Position numbers and translations under genes: made by a program. A stretch of DNA of 64,000 nucleotides from Streptomyces albipurpureus (GTDB lineage: Bacteria > Actinomycetota > Actinomycetes > Streptomycetales > Streptomycetaceae), in contig NZ_JAMQAW010000029.1 of NCBI RefSeq assembly GCF_023701525.1, forward strand, positions 1-64,000, in the 5' to 3' direction. Below, piece after piece: positions 35,962 to 44,829 of the stretch (within the stretch, counting starts at the first letter, position 1; every line of letters starts with the position of its first letter). Below the pieces are notes generated by a model that worked only from the letters and a program-made list of their open reading frames with translations, was not told the DNA's origin and did no database searches.

Positions 35962-36468
35962 ATGGGAACGAATGGATCGACCATGCTCAAGCCGTTAAGG
36001 CAGGGCCTTCCTCCAGCAGGCCCCTCGCGGGTGTCGAGTTCGGCCTCGTGCTCCCTGACCGCTCGCTTCGAAGCCGTACGCGGAGCGCGCCACTTCACCA
36101 AATCGACGCTCCACCAATGGGAGCTGAGCGACCGCTTCGACGATGTCTCCCTCGTCGTATCCGAACTGGTCACCAACGCCCTACGGCACGGCCTACCCGA
36201 TGAGCCGCTCGATGACACCCAACACCCGCCCGTGCGGCTGCACTTGCTGCGCTGGCCGGGCCGGCTGGTGTGCGCGGTACGCGACCCCAGCCCGGAGACC
36301 CCCGGCACGCCGTTCGATGACGATGTGCCCTTCCCCGATCCGCGCGGCACCGCCGAATCCGGGCGGGGTCTGTTTCTGGTGGACTCCTTCAGCGACAGCT
36401 GGGGCTGGCACCCGCTCGCGGGGGCCATGCACGGCAAGGTCGTGTGGGCGCTCTTCCAACTGAGCTGA
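35962..36468 (+). CDS. RsbW-like ATP-binding anti-sigma-type protein
   Basis: A 168-residue HATPase_c protein. The N-box is VVSELVTNALRHG (about residues 66-78), followed by VRLHLLRWPGRLVCAVRDPS (G1-type) and a degenerate G2 loop ESGRGLFLVDSFSDSWGWHP. Stand-alone proteins of this type are anti-sigma factors or kinases of anti-anti-sigma factors. ATG at 35962 is preceded by AGGGAG; an ATG at 35908 is less likely. Part of the WhiJ-type trio with the divergent regulator (34744) and the DUF397 gene (37016). Confidence 0.9.
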   Translation: MGTNGSTMLKPLRQGLPPAGPSRVSSSASCSLTARFEAVRGARHFTKSTLHQWELSDRFDDVSLVVSELVTNALRHGLPDEPLDDTQHPPVRLHLLRWPGRLVCAVRDPSPETPGTPFDDDVPFPDPRGTAESGRGLFLVDSFSDSWGWHPLAGAMHGKVVWALFQLS

Positions 36469-36971
36469 TCCATCGCGCAGTCCAGGCCGATGAGCCGGGG
36501 AGCGGGCCCGGCTATCGGGGGGCGGGCCCGCTTCTCCTTTCCCGTAGAGGTGCGCCGCAAGCGAAAGCCGCGTGGGTCACTGGGCCCGTCTGGCACCGGC
36601 TCGTTGCCGGGTGCCGACCGGCCCATTCCGGCCGCCATTCCGGCCGGCCGCTCTGCCGACTGGCGCGTTGGGCCATGAGCGGTACTACCCGATCGCGCCT
36701 GGCCTATCTGGCTTATGGGGCGGGTGCCTTGGCGGGTAAGAATCCTGGAAGGCGTTGGGCGCTTGGTCGGGGGCCGGCGCTTGTCGGAGGCCGGGCGCCT
36801 GGTCGGGCCCGGTGCTTGGCGGGGCCGGACACAACGCCGCGCCATCGACTCATGGCCAACCCTGCCGGGCGGAGGGAAACACCGCCGAGCAGGCGTCGGG
36901 AATGGGGCTCGCTGAGTCGGCGGCGCCTCGCCCGGCAGGGTGCCGCCGATTCGCCTTGCTCACCAACCGCT
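36469..36971. other. Non-coding stretch, low complexity
   Basis: No gene is visible between the ATPase gene and the DUF397 terminator. The part around 36755-36835 is a G-rich repetitive tract built of variants of ggcgcttggtcggggccgg. Confidence 0.5.
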
Positions 36972-37003
36972 GCTGTGCGGAGCCCAGTTGAGCTCCGCAC
37001 AGC
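36972..37003 (-). terminator. 12-bp perfect hairpin after DUF397 gene
   Basis: GCTGTGCGGAGC pairs perfectly with GCTCCGCACAGC across an 8-nt loop. In the minus direction it starts 13 nt after the DUF397 stop codon, so it is the probable terminator of that gene. No U-tract. Confidence 0.75.
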
Positions 37004-37015
37004 GGATGCGTCGGT

Positions 37016-37258
37016 TCAGTTCCCGGCGATCAGATGGTCGAACTCCCCGTCCTTCGCACCCAACAACATCGCTTCTATCTCGGCAGGCGTATAGACGAGC
37101 GCGGGACCGTCGGGGTGGCGGGAGTTTCGCATGGCGACACTCCCCCCAGGAAGCCTGGCGAACTCCACACACGATCCTTGGGAGTTGCTGTGTCGGCTCT
37201 TCTGCCAGACGACCCCGTGGAGCTCTGTGGCCGCCATGCCGTTGTACGCGTGGTGCAC
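37016..37258 (-). CDS. DUF397-domain small protein
   Basis: An 80-residue protein of the DUF397 family (LHGVVWQKSRHSNSQGSCVEFARLPGGSVAMRNSRHPDGPALVYTPAEIEAMLLGAKDGEFDHL). In WhiJ-type loci a small DUF397 protein is thought to bind and modulate the cognate helix-turn-helix regulator; the regulator is at 34744. GTG at 37258 (VHHAYNGMAATEL) is chosen because GGGAG lies 6 nt upstream; a plain ATG at 37237 lacks any ribosome-binding site. Confidence 0.9.
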   Translation of the reverse strand: MHHAYNGMAATELHGVVWQKSRHSNSQGSCVEFARLPGGSVAMRNSRHPDGPALVYTPAEIEAMLLGAKDGEFDHLIAGN

Positions 37259-37417
37259 GAGTCGCTCCCGGGGTACAAGGTGCATGTGTCAACTGTCCCG
37301 GATCATAGCTGTGTTTCACGTGCGAATGCATAAGCGTTGGCACGAGCAGATGCACGTGCACGCGGGGTGTTCCCCCGGTTACAGCTTTAGCCCGTTACAG
37401 AAGGAGAGACGCCTACG

Positions 37418-37573
37418 GTGCCCGTCCGGATGCAGTGGTCTCCGCGATGGGTCTCCACGAGCCGGATGGGCCGAGAGATGGGCCAGACGACGGCGGTTGC
37501 CTTGTTCGGGCCTTTGGCCCAGCAGCGTACTCGTCCCGGCTTGACGGAATATGCACCGGGCGGCGGCTGCTGA
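37418..37573 (+). CDS. Possible small ORF, 51 residues
   Basis: A GTG-initiated frame (VPVRMQWSPRWVSTSRMGRE...) of 51 codons sits 7 nt after a good AAGGAGAG ribosome-binding site (37401-37408). It is basic with no recognisable domain; codon bias is moderately GC at third positions. It lies in the 457-bp gap between the DUF397 gene and a lipoprotein gene. It may be a leader or small protein, or chance. Confidence 0.3.
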   Translation: MPVRMQWSPRWVSTSRMGREMGQTTAVALFGPLAQQRTRPGLTEYAPGGGC

Positions 37574-37715
37574 GTCAATCCAGGTCGTTTTCCGGCCCAC
37601 AACAGCCGAGTTGGCCACCCTCGGGTGAGAAAGCACACGTCCGATTTCTCCTGGGTGCACAAAACACGTCCTGATAGTTTGACGCGGTCTGTGAAGTGAC
37701 CGAGGGGGCATTGAC

Positions 37716-38270
37716 GTGCGTATTCGTACTTCCATGACCGCGGCAGGAGTTGTCGCGGCAGCCATTGTCGTACTGACCGGTTGCGGCGGTGGCGACAGCG
37801 GGGACAGCGGCGATTCGGGCAACGATGCCAAGGCTCGGTCCTCAGGGTCCCCACATGCGGGGACCGGTGATGGCCACGGCGATAGCGATAGCGGTGGAAA
37901 GGACCCGAGCGAGGATGCCGGCACCGGCGGCGTGGACGCTGCGAAGCTGGAAGGCGCCTGGTCGGGTACGACCGATGGCAAGAAGGTCGACCTGGCGATC
38001 ACCGGCAAGAAGGCCGCGTTGATCTCCGGTGGCCAGGCCTGTACCGGCGAGGTGGCCGACCACGGCAAGTTGATGCTGTCGCTGAAGTGTGTGGACGGCA
38101 GCACCGGGCGGACCATGGGCACCGTGGAGTCCGGTGACGGCAAGACCCTGGTGATCAGTTGGGGTGCCGGTACCAAGGACACCCTGGTGAAGGCGGCGCC
38201 CGGGGTTCAGCCCGAGGGCATCCCGTCGGAGATGCTGAAGGACCTGCCGAAGTTCGAGCCCCCGCGGTAG
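37716..38270 (+). CDS. Putative lipoprotein of unknown function
   Basis: A 184-residue exported protein. The signal peptide MRIRTSMTAAGVVAAAIVVLTGC has a lipobox ending at Cys23, followed by a Gly/Ser/Asp-rich linker (24-65, GGGDSGDSGDSGNDAK) and a compact beta-rich domain (LEGAWSGTTDGKKVDLAITGKKAALISGGQACTGEV...). The two Cys of the domain (CTGEV and LKCVDG) could form a disulfide. The function is not recognised. GTG start preceded by GAGGGGG. Confidence 0.82.
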   Translation: MRIRTSMTAAGVVAAAIVVLTGCGGGDSGDSGDSGNDAKARSSGSPHAGTGDGHGDSDSGGKDPSEDAGTGGVDAAKLEGAWSGTTDGKKVDLAITGKKAALISGGQACTGEVADHGKLMLSLKCVDGSTGRTMGTVESGDGKTLVISWGAGTKDTLVKAAPGVQPEGIPSEMLKDLPKFEPPR

Positions 38271-38389
38271 CCGGGACCGTTCGACGGCCTCAGGGGCGTG
38301 ACGAGTCTCGCGTCACCACCTGATCTTCCGGCTCCTTCTCACTGCCTGACCTGCCGGCTCCTCCGCACCGCCCGCCCTTCCACTTCTCC

Positions 38390-40432
38390 TCATCGCCTGA
38401 CTCCTTCGTCAAGTGCCTCAGTCAACTCGTCCAACGCCTCGGCCAGGAGTGTCGTGCCACTTCTCAGCACGGGGTGATCGTCGTCCCACACCGCCAGCTC
38501 CGCGCGTACCCGATCCCAGTTCAGACTTCGGCGCTCCTTGACCGCTCTGGCCGCCTGCTCGCCGTCCTGCCGCAGCGCATCGGCGAGTGCGGCCGCGACC
38601 GGCACGGGGACGGCGCCACGCTCGGGAAGATGCGCCTCCATCAGCATGGCGCTGCGGCCGAACTGGCTCAGCGCGTGGTCAGCGGACTCCGCGGCGGCAC
38701 GGGTCAGCCCTCTACTGCGTACCGGCTCATGGATCGCCCTGGCCAGTGCGTCCTGCCAAGCGATCCGGGCATCCCGGGCAGTCAGCAGTGCCTGTCGTAG
38801 GTCCTGCCCCGGGCGGTCGACGGGGTTGGCGTAGTGATCGACGACAGCCGCGGCGTAGCGAGAGTCCGCGACCAGCCATTCGGCGAGCCGGTTGCGGAGC
38901 CGCGGAGTCTCCCAAGCGGGGTAGATGGCGTAGGCCGACATCGCGAGCAGTCCACCGAGCAGGGTGAGCAGAACCCGGTCAGGAACGGTCTGGCCGGCGT
39001 CCTCGCCACCCATGCCCAGGAGAAAGACGACATAGGCGGATGTACAGATATTGGCAGCGACATATCCGGTGCGCATGACGAGGTATATGCCGAAGGCGCA
39101 GAGGACGGCGAGCGCACAGGAGATCACCACACCCGGGTGGGTGGTCTGCACGATGGCGGTGGCGAGGCCGACGCCGATGAGCGTGCCCCCGAAGCGGGCG
39201 ACGGATCGGGAGTACGTCTGTGAGAAGTCCGGACGCATCACCATCACGGAGGTCATGGGCACCCAGTAGCCATGCCCGAGGGAGAGCACCGCGCCGAGAA
39301 CGTAACCCGCGCAGACCACCGTGGCGACCCTGATCGCGTGGCGTAGGACCGGAGAACCCCGACGCAGCTCCCGCCGTACGGAACGCAGGGCTCCGGGCAG
39401 CAGCCTCAGGAGGGACGGCCGGTCACGGATCGGTACTTCGGTGGTGCCGTCGCCCTCGGCCTCCTCCAGCACATCGTCGAGGAGGGCAACGAGCCGTAGG
39501 GCGGCCCGGCGCGCTGGGCCGCTGAGGACGGTGACGGTGTCCGGGGTCTTGAGCGCGTCCATCGCTCCGGGGGGCATGCGTACGGGAACACCACGGCGGA
39601 CGGCACGGGCTGCCGCGTCGAGGAGGGACGCGGCGGCGGCGAGCACTTCCCGTACCCGATCACGCTCCGGGCCTTCGGCGGAGGCACCGACAGCGGGATC
39701 GGCGAGGGAGGCGAGTACGGGCCTGATGCGCTCGGCAACCGCTCGGGTGCCATGAAGCTCTGCTGGTCTACGACGGGCCTGGCGGGGTGTGACGGCGGCG
39801 GCGCTGCGGGCGACCATCAGCGGGCCGGGGTCAAAGGAAGCGGTTGGGTCGTGACGTAGCCGCCGCGCATAGTCGGCTTCGGCCGCGAGGGCGTCGGCGA
39901 GCGCGTCGCGTTGGGCGCCCCAGCGCCTCAGGGGGAACAGGACGATCAGCGCGGCCTGCACGATTCCACCCATCGCGATCACGGCGGCATGCCCTGCGGC
40001 CGTCGCGACGGAGGTGGGGAGGGTGACGGTCACCAACATGATCGCCACATTGGACGCGGCGATGATCCCGGTGGTGGGGCCGATGGCCCAGGCGAGCCCG
40101 GCGGCGAAGGTCCAGAGGAAGAGGAGCGCGACGAAGAGAGCGAGTTGGAAACCGGTCAGATAACCGACGAAGGTGGAGATGGCGAGGCTGCCCCCGGAGA
40201 TGAGCGCAAGGACGGGACGGGGACGCCAGCTGCGCTGGAGGGTGGCAATGGCCGCTTGGAACGCCCCAAAGGCGGAGCTCACCGCGACGACGGGCCCGAA
40301 GAGGGCAAGCGCGGTTCCCACGACGAGCGCCAGCCCGGCCGCCCCACGCAGGGCGACGAGGGGTTCAAGCCGCCGCCGTTCGAGCGTAAGCCCGGAGCGG
40401 GTGGTGTCCTTGAGGGCCCGAAGCCAGGTCAT
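38390..40432 (-). CDS. FUSC/aromatic-acid-exporter-type membrane protein
   Basis: A 680-residue protein with two blocks of five to six hydrophobic helices (about 25-170 and 375-520), each followed by a long helical cytoplasmic domain. This is the layout of FUSC/YccS/AaeB-type transporters; the second block is FUSC_2-like (AIRVATVVCAGYVLGAVLSLGHGYWVPMTSVMVMRPDFSQTYSRSVARFGGTLIGVGL). These proteins are linked to export of aromatic acids or toxic organics. The substrate is unknown and no membrane-fusion partner gene is adjacent. Confidence 0.88.
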   Translation of the reverse strand: MTWLRALKDTTRSGLTLERRRLEPLVALRGAAGLALVVGTALALFGPVVAVSSAFGAFQAAIATLQRSWRPRPVLALISGGSLAISTFVGYLTGFQLALFVALLFLWTFAAGLAWAIGPTTGIIAASNVAIMLVTVTLPTSVATAAGHAAVIAMGGIVQAALIVLFPLRRWGAQRDALADALAAEADYARRLRHDPTASFDPGPLMVARSAAAVTPRQARRRPAELHGTRAVAERIRPVLASLADPAVGASAEGPERDRVREVLAAAASLLDAAARAVRRGVPVRMPPGAMDALKTPDTVTVLSGPARRAALRLVALLDDVLEEAEGDGTTEVPIRDRPSLLRLLPGALRSVRRELRRGSPVLRHAIRVATVVCAGYVLGAVLSLGHGYWVPMTSVMVMRPDFSQTYSRSVARFGGTLIGVGLATAIVQTTHPGVVISCALAVLCAFGIYLVMRTGYVAANICTSAYVVFLLGMGGEDAGQTVPDRVLLTLLGGLLAMSAYAIYPAWETPRLRNRLAEWLVADSRYAAAVVDHYANPVDRPGQDLRQALLTARDARIAWQDALARAIHEPVRSRGLTRAAAESADHALSQFGRSAMLMEAHLPERGAVPVPVAAALADALRQDGEQAARAVKERRSLNWDRVRAELAVWDDDHPVLRSGTTLLAEALDELTEALDEGVRR

Positions 40433-40545
40433 GATGTGAGATTAGCGAGCTTTGCTCTATATCCACCTATTTCATGCCGTGGAAATCCGGCCCTTCTCAG
40501 GCCCCGGGCAACACCGTCTCGACGGCGACGACCAGGGGACGCCCC

Positions 40546-40658
40546 TCGGGTCCGAGCAGACCGGATCGCGCCACGGCGGCGGGGGCATTGCTACGGGCCA
40601 CTCGGGTCCGAGCGAACCGGATCGCGACCATGGTGGCGGGGGCATTGCTACGGGTCAT
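40546..40658. repeat. 56-bp imperfect tandem duplication
   Basis: A unit of about 56 bp beginning tcgggtccgagc and ending ggcattgctacggg is present twice (40546-40601 and 40602-40658), with about 85% identity and a 1-2 bp length difference. It lies in the 479-bp stretch 40433-40911, where I see no gene. Confidence 0.8.
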
Positions 40659-40911
40659 CGGCGGGGCATCCGCCGACCGGGTGCCGGTGCGATCATTGCG
40701 ACGGCCACCGCTGACGGTATGACCGTCTGACGCGCCGCCGGTCCCTGGATCCTCGGGGCAGCGGTGGCCTCGGCGCCGAGGTCCTGGGCCTGGCTCTCGT
40801 CCTGCTGCGGAGGTTCAGGCTGCCGGTTGGACTCGGAAGGCCGAGAACCGCATGCGATGGCCGTACCGGAACGGGAGTATCCGACGGACGGTGGGGCTTG
40901 CCGGACTGACG

Positions 40912-42021
40912 CTAAGAAGAACGCCCCAACAGGCCTCGGCTCGCGGCAACTTGGGCATTGTCTGCGGCTGCTCGACCGTGGCGCCAGCCCGCTTCGTCGG
41001 TGACGCCCCGCACACGTGTGGTCGTCGTGCGCGGGAACAGCTCCTCCGCATGGGCCGCGACCGCTATCTCACGGGTGGCCAGGACCGGAAGCAGGTCATC
41101 GGGGGCGGGCACGCTCTGCGCGGCCGAGGCCAGGCGCTCGCCGAGGCGGCCCGCGTACGACATCAGAAAGGACTGACGGAACGTCTTCGTCCGCCGACGA
41201 CCGCCTGCTCGCTGGGCGCCTTCCGCGCGAGTCATCGCAGCCGTGCCCTGCACCAGCAGCGAGGTGTACAGCAGCTCGACCGATTCCAAGTCACCCTCGA
41301 AGCCGACCACGGTGGAGAAGCCGAGTGAGCTGTTCCACACCGCACGGCAGCGGTTCGCCGAGGCCACCGCGTCGAGCAGGATGGCCTTCGCCGTCTCGTA
41401 CGGCGCATCCACCCCTATCCGGAAGGCAGCGGGCGTAGTCGACTTGGGGGCCAAGGACGCTTCGTCCACACTGTGACGGGACATCAGCTCCTGGGCCTTG
41501 GCCGTCAGCGCCTCGGCTTCCTCCGGGTAGGTCGTCGCCTCCGCCTTGGCCAGCAGGGCGCGTATCCGGGTCAGCATCCGGGGCTCGTATCCCGTCGGCG
41601 CCAGGAACGGCTGCCCCGGCACCGGGCCCACCGGTTCGATCGACGGAAGACGGACCAGGAGCCGATAGAGCTCCAGCACGGCAGTCGCGTAGGAGAACCG
41701 GTCGGCGCGCCAGTCCTCGCCGTCCAACTCTCCGAGCTGGGCGGACCAGCGGGGTGGCAGCTCCCCGTACTTCGCGGTCTCGGAGCGGATCAGGGAGGTC
41801 AGCAGCCGCAGATGCGGCTCGGTCAGGTCACGCCGTACGCAGCGGAGAAGATCGGCGGGCTGCCAGCCACGCTCCCACGCCCCCCGGATCAATTCCTCAC
41901 CGCGCTGGCGCAGCGCCGCATCCAAGCCCGGATCGGCCGCCAGCAGAGAGGCACCCGTGTCCAAAGAGGCGTCACCCGCCTCATACAACGCAGCGGCCAA
42001 CGCGTCATCGAGCGTGGTCAT
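40912..42021 (-). CDS. DUF2786-domain protein
   Basis: A 369-residue protein. The recognisable core is the DUF2786 helix pair MLTRIRALLAKAEATTYPEEAEALTAKAQELMSRHSVDEASL (about 151-192), followed by a region (FRIGVDAPYETAKAILLDAVASANRCRAVW...) resembling zincin-like domains seen with DUF2786. No HExxH is present. Function unknown. ATG at 42021 is chosen because GGAGGT precedes it by 7 nt; an ATG-like frame 9 nt upstream overlaps that site. Confidence 0.85.
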   Translation of the reverse strand: MTTLDDALAAALYEAGDASLDTGASLLAADPGLDAALRQRGEELIRGAWERGWQPADLLRCVRRDLTEPHLRLLTSLIRSETAKYGELPPRWSAQLGELDGEDWRADRFSYATAVLELYRLLVRLPSIEPVGPVPGQPFLAPTGYEPRMLTRIRALLAKAEATTYPEEAEALTAKAQELMSRHSVDEASLAPKSTTPAAFRIGVDAPYETAKAILLDAVASANRCRAVWNSSLGFSTVVGFEGDLESVELLYTSLLVQGTAAMTRAEGAQRAGGRRRTKTFRQSFLMSYAGRLGERLASAAQSVPAPDDLLPVLATREIAVAAHAEELFPRTTTTRVRGVTDEAGWRHGRAAADNAQVAASRGLLGRSS

Positions 42022-42153
42022 GGCGGTCACCTCCGTCTTTGGCGATCATCGCAGGCGGGCGGCCGGACCCATGCCAAAAGGTCCGCCCGGGGTTGGGGGC
42101 GGCCCTGGCCTGCGCTATCCACCGTAGACGGAGAAGTCAGAGGTCGGCGATTT

Positions 42154-42170
42154 CATCCACAGGCTGTGGA
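42154..42170. promoter_or_regulatory. Perfect palindrome ATCCACAG-G-CTGTGGAT
   Basis: A 17-bp inverted repeat with a single central base lies 133 bp upstream of the DUF2786 gene. Each arm resembles a DnaA box half (TnATCCACA). Only this one pair is seen, so it is more likely a regulator or isolated DnaA site than an origin. Confidence 0.55.
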
Positions 42171-42550
42171 TATCTTTTGGGGATAGCCACCCGCCGGGCA
42201 AATCGGGATTAATCCATCGCGTCCTTCAGAAAGAGGAACGAGCGAGCCAGCGCTGGGGGACCGGGAGCGAGGGTGAATGGCCCAGTGACAACCGCTCGGA
42301 GCCCTCCGCTCAGCACGCCGGAGATCGGGGAAATCTTGGAAGCGCGGGGAAATTCACCGAGCGCGCCCGACCACGGGCCGGACACCCACCCAAAGGACAC
42401 AGACGCAAGGGACACAGACGCGAAGACTCGGACACCAAGGACACGGATCCGGGAGAAGCGGAGCCGGGGGAAGCGGGCGAAGGCGAGGGTACGGACAATG
42501 AGGAGGGCACGGACAACGGCGAGGGGCGGAGAACCCCTCGCCATCACGTA

Positions 42551-43201
42551 TCAGTTGGCCTTGAGCGACTTCTTCGCCAGTTCATACGCCGGGAGCATCT
42601 CTTCGTGCTCGGCCGAGTCGAGTCCCCCGAGGTCGAACACCACCACACCCTTGGGCGTGGCAAGGGCGAACGCCCGCTCCTTCTTGGGGATTTTGATGAA
42701 CTCATTGGTGTTCAGATACGTCACCTCGGCCATCTTGAACCCCCCTGCCTGGCCCTGCGTAAACACCTCGCTCTTTCGACTCTTCGCGTTCTCGGCGACA
42801 AACTCCTTCAGAACTGCGTTCGAATCTTCTCCCACCTTCGCCCCAACCCAAATGCGCAGGAAGCCGATGATTCCCGCAGGCTTGGCGTCGATCTCACACT
42901 TGAGCGTGACCGCCCCCATGGAGGTCAAGCCGAACTGGGTGTCCTCCACCACCGGCTTCGGGGCCCAGTCAGCCGCCAGATCAAAGGACACGGGCAGCTC
43001 ACAGGGTGACCCCGGACCGCCTACCCTGCCTCCAACGGCAACCGTCGGCGAGGGTTCGACACTCTCCTTCACTTCGTTCTGCGGATTGCCCACGGGCTCG
43101 TCGGGCTTCGCCTCTGTCTTGAGAGAGCAGCCGGCCAACAGCCCTACCGCAGAAATCGCGACGCCCGCACCCCGTACGGCTCTGCGCATACCGCGCACCA
43201 T
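42551..43201 (-). CDS. Putative lipoprotein of unknown function
   Basis: A 216-residue exported protein with a basic signal peptide and lipobox ending at Cys25 (GLLAGC). The mature domain (CELPVSFDLAADWAPKPVVEDTQFGLTSMGAVTLKCEIDAKPAGIIGFLRIWVG...) contains two Cys likely to pair and ends AYELAKKSLKAN. It resembles actinobacterial lipoproteins that hold a PsbP/LpqN-like fold, but this is only a resemblance. The 364-bp stretch downstream (42187-42550) contains short GA-rich ggacacagacgc repeats and no gene. Confidence 0.82.
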   Translation of the reverse strand: MVRGMRRAVRGAGVAISAVGLLAGCSLKTEAKPDEPVGNPQNEVKESVEPSPTVAVGGRVGGPGSPCELPVSFDLAADWAPKPVVEDTQFGLTSMGAVTLKCEIDAKPAGIIGFLRIWVGAKVGEDSNAVLKEFVAENAKSRKSEVFTQGQAGGFKMAEVTYLNTNEFIKIPKKERAFALATPKGVVVFDLGGLDSAEHEEMLPAYELAKKSLKAN

Positions 43202-43356
43202 GATTCCCCACCCCTGGTCACGTCAGACAGTCGTGTTCAATCCTAGGGATCCCCAGTAGCCACCGGGGACGGGATTTACGGTTCTGATGGCCCAACGGGG
43301 CGCGTGGTGCGGACAGTTCAACTATTGGGTTCGTTTTCGAGGCCGGGAGGCTCAAG

Positions 43357-43914
43357 GTGGGAGAGAACAAGCAGCGGATGCTCGCCGGGGACTGGTATCT
43401 GCCACGGGACGCGGAGTTGGCCGCGGACAATCAACGCCGCATCGAGTTGTGTGCCGCCTACAACAGCGATGGCGGGGCGAAGACCGAAGAGCGAACGGCG
43501 ATCCTTGCGGAACTGCTGGGGTCGATGGGGACAGGGGTAACGATCCGGCCACCGTTCCAGTGTGACTACGGCAGCTATATCTCCATCGGTGACCACGTCT
43601 TCGTGAATTTCAATGCGGTCTTTCTGGACTCCGCACCGATCACGATCGGCTCCCATGCCCAAATCGGTCCGAACGTCCAACTGCTGACCCCGACGCATGA
43701 GCTGGATGCGCAGCGCCGCAAGGAGGGCTGGGAGAAGGGGGAGCCGATCACGATCGGCGACAATGTCTGGTTGGGCGGCGGGGTGATCGTCTGCCCCGGC
43801 GTGTCGATCGGCGAGAACACGGTGGTGGGGGCGGGATCGGTCGTGACCAAGGATCTGCCGGCCGGAGTCCTCGCGGTGGGCAATCCGGCACGCGTGATCC
43901 GTACGCTCGGCTAG
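43357..43914 (+). CDS. Maltose/galactoside O-acetyltransferase family protein
   Basis: A 185-residue hexapeptide-repeat (left-handed beta-helix) acetyltransferase of the Maa/LacA/NodL group, transferring acetyl from acetyl-CoA to a sugar hydroxyl. The N-terminal MLAGDWYLPRDAELAADNQRR is the mac-type domain, followed by isoleucine-patch repeats (ISIGDHVFVNFNAVFLDSAPITIGSHAQIGPNVQLLTPTH) with catalytic His of TPTHELD, and the C-terminal VVTKDLPAGVLAVGNPARVIR. GTG start follows GGGAGG. Confidence 0.94.
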   Translation: MGENKQRMLAGDWYLPRDAELAADNQRRIELCAAYNSDGGAKTEERTAILAELLGSMGTGVTIRPPFQCDYGSYISIGDHVFVNFNAVFLDSAPITIGSHAQIGPNVQLLTPTHELDAQRRKEGWEKGEPITIGDNVWLGGGVIVCPGVSIGENTVVGAGSVVTKDLPAGVLAVGNPARVIRTLG

Positions 43915-44097
43915 TTCTCCGATTCGACCTGGGAAGAGCACGGACCCGCTCCAACAGCGGTCCGCGCCGACAAGGCGTACGGCCTCCGCGTCAACCGCTC
44001 CAACCCGCGCTGACACAGGGCCTGTTGCACCATCCGGCAGAAGTCGCGACCAGACCGGCCAACCGCGAGAACCGCGGCCCCTCGACGATCGGCCCTC

Positions 44098-44156
44098 GGT
44101 GCTCGACGATTGGTGCTTGGTGCGCGGTGCTTGGTGCTTGGTGCTCGGTGCTCGAC
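44098..44156. repeat. Heptamer-like tandem repeat ggtgctt/ggtgctc
   Basis: Seven or eight adjacent variants of the 7-mer ggtgctt, ggtgctc or ggtgcgc form a short array, bounded on both sides by ctcgac. It lies in the 402-bp gap 43915-44316 between the acetyltransferase and RidA genes, which otherwise shows no gene. Confidence 0.75.
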
Positions 44157-44316
44157 AAGGACGACTGCAGGGGGCGCCACTCGGTGGGGTGCGGGATCAG
44201 TCGCCTCAAGCGCCACCGTTCAGTGGCCACCAGGTGCGACGGGCTCACCGTCCCCCACGAAGCCACAGTGCTGATCACGGCCGTCGACGAAAGGCTGTGC
44301 CCAGCGCTTTCAGGGA

Positions 44317-44709
44317 TCAGTCGAGGACGGCGTCAAGCTCCAGTTCAACGAGCCATTCAGGATCGATAAAGCGTGAGACCTCAACGAAGGTGCAGGCCGG
44401 ACGGACTGACGCGAACCGCTCCCCGTGCGCTCGCGCGGCTTCTTCCCAACGAGTCACGTCGGTGAGCATGACTCGGGTCCGCACGACGTCCGCCAGCGAT
44501 GCCCCCGCCGCCTTCAACGCGGCGTCTGCGATATCCAGACATCTGACGGTCTGGGCGTAGACGTCACCTCGCCCCACAGTCGTCCCGTCGTCCCCGATGG
44601 GAGCGGTCCCGGCGACTGCCGTGTGCGCCCCTTTGCGGACTGCCCGGGAAAAGCCGATGCGGGGTTCGAGTGGTGAGCCGGAACTGACTGTCTGCCGAAC
44701 ATGATCCAT
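44317..44709 (-). CDS. RidA/YjgF-family protein
   Basis: A 130-residue Rid-family protein, probably a deaminase of reactive enamine/imine intermediates. Core elements are SRAVRKGAHTAVAGTAPIG, YAQTVRCLDIADAALKAAGASLADVVRTRVMLTDVTRWEEAARAHGERFASVRPACTFVEVSRFIDPEWLVELELDAVL. The usual catalytic Arg in the V-R-T-R-V segment is present, and the acidic residue near the C-terminus (LVELELDAV) fits. ATG start at 44709. Confidence 0.93.
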   Translation of the reverse strand: MDHVRQTVSSGSPLEPRIGFSRAVRKGAHTAVAGTAPIGDDGTTVGRGDVYAQTVRCLDIADAALKAAGASLADVVRTRVMLTDVTRWEEAARAHGERFASVRPACTFVEVSRFIDPEWLVELELDAVLD

Positions 44710-44829
44710 CGCACCATGCTCCCAGATCGCCGCACTTCGCAGCAGACCTCAACGTGCCCCACCAACAAGGGTTTCGGCCGAGCGATCACTCCTTGAAGTG
44801 ATCGCCGAACCTGAGGGCGGTGGCCACGC

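Noticed and set aside
42154..42170. Replication origin
   Set aside because: Only two DnaA-like half-sites; no cluster and no dnaA/dnaN genes.
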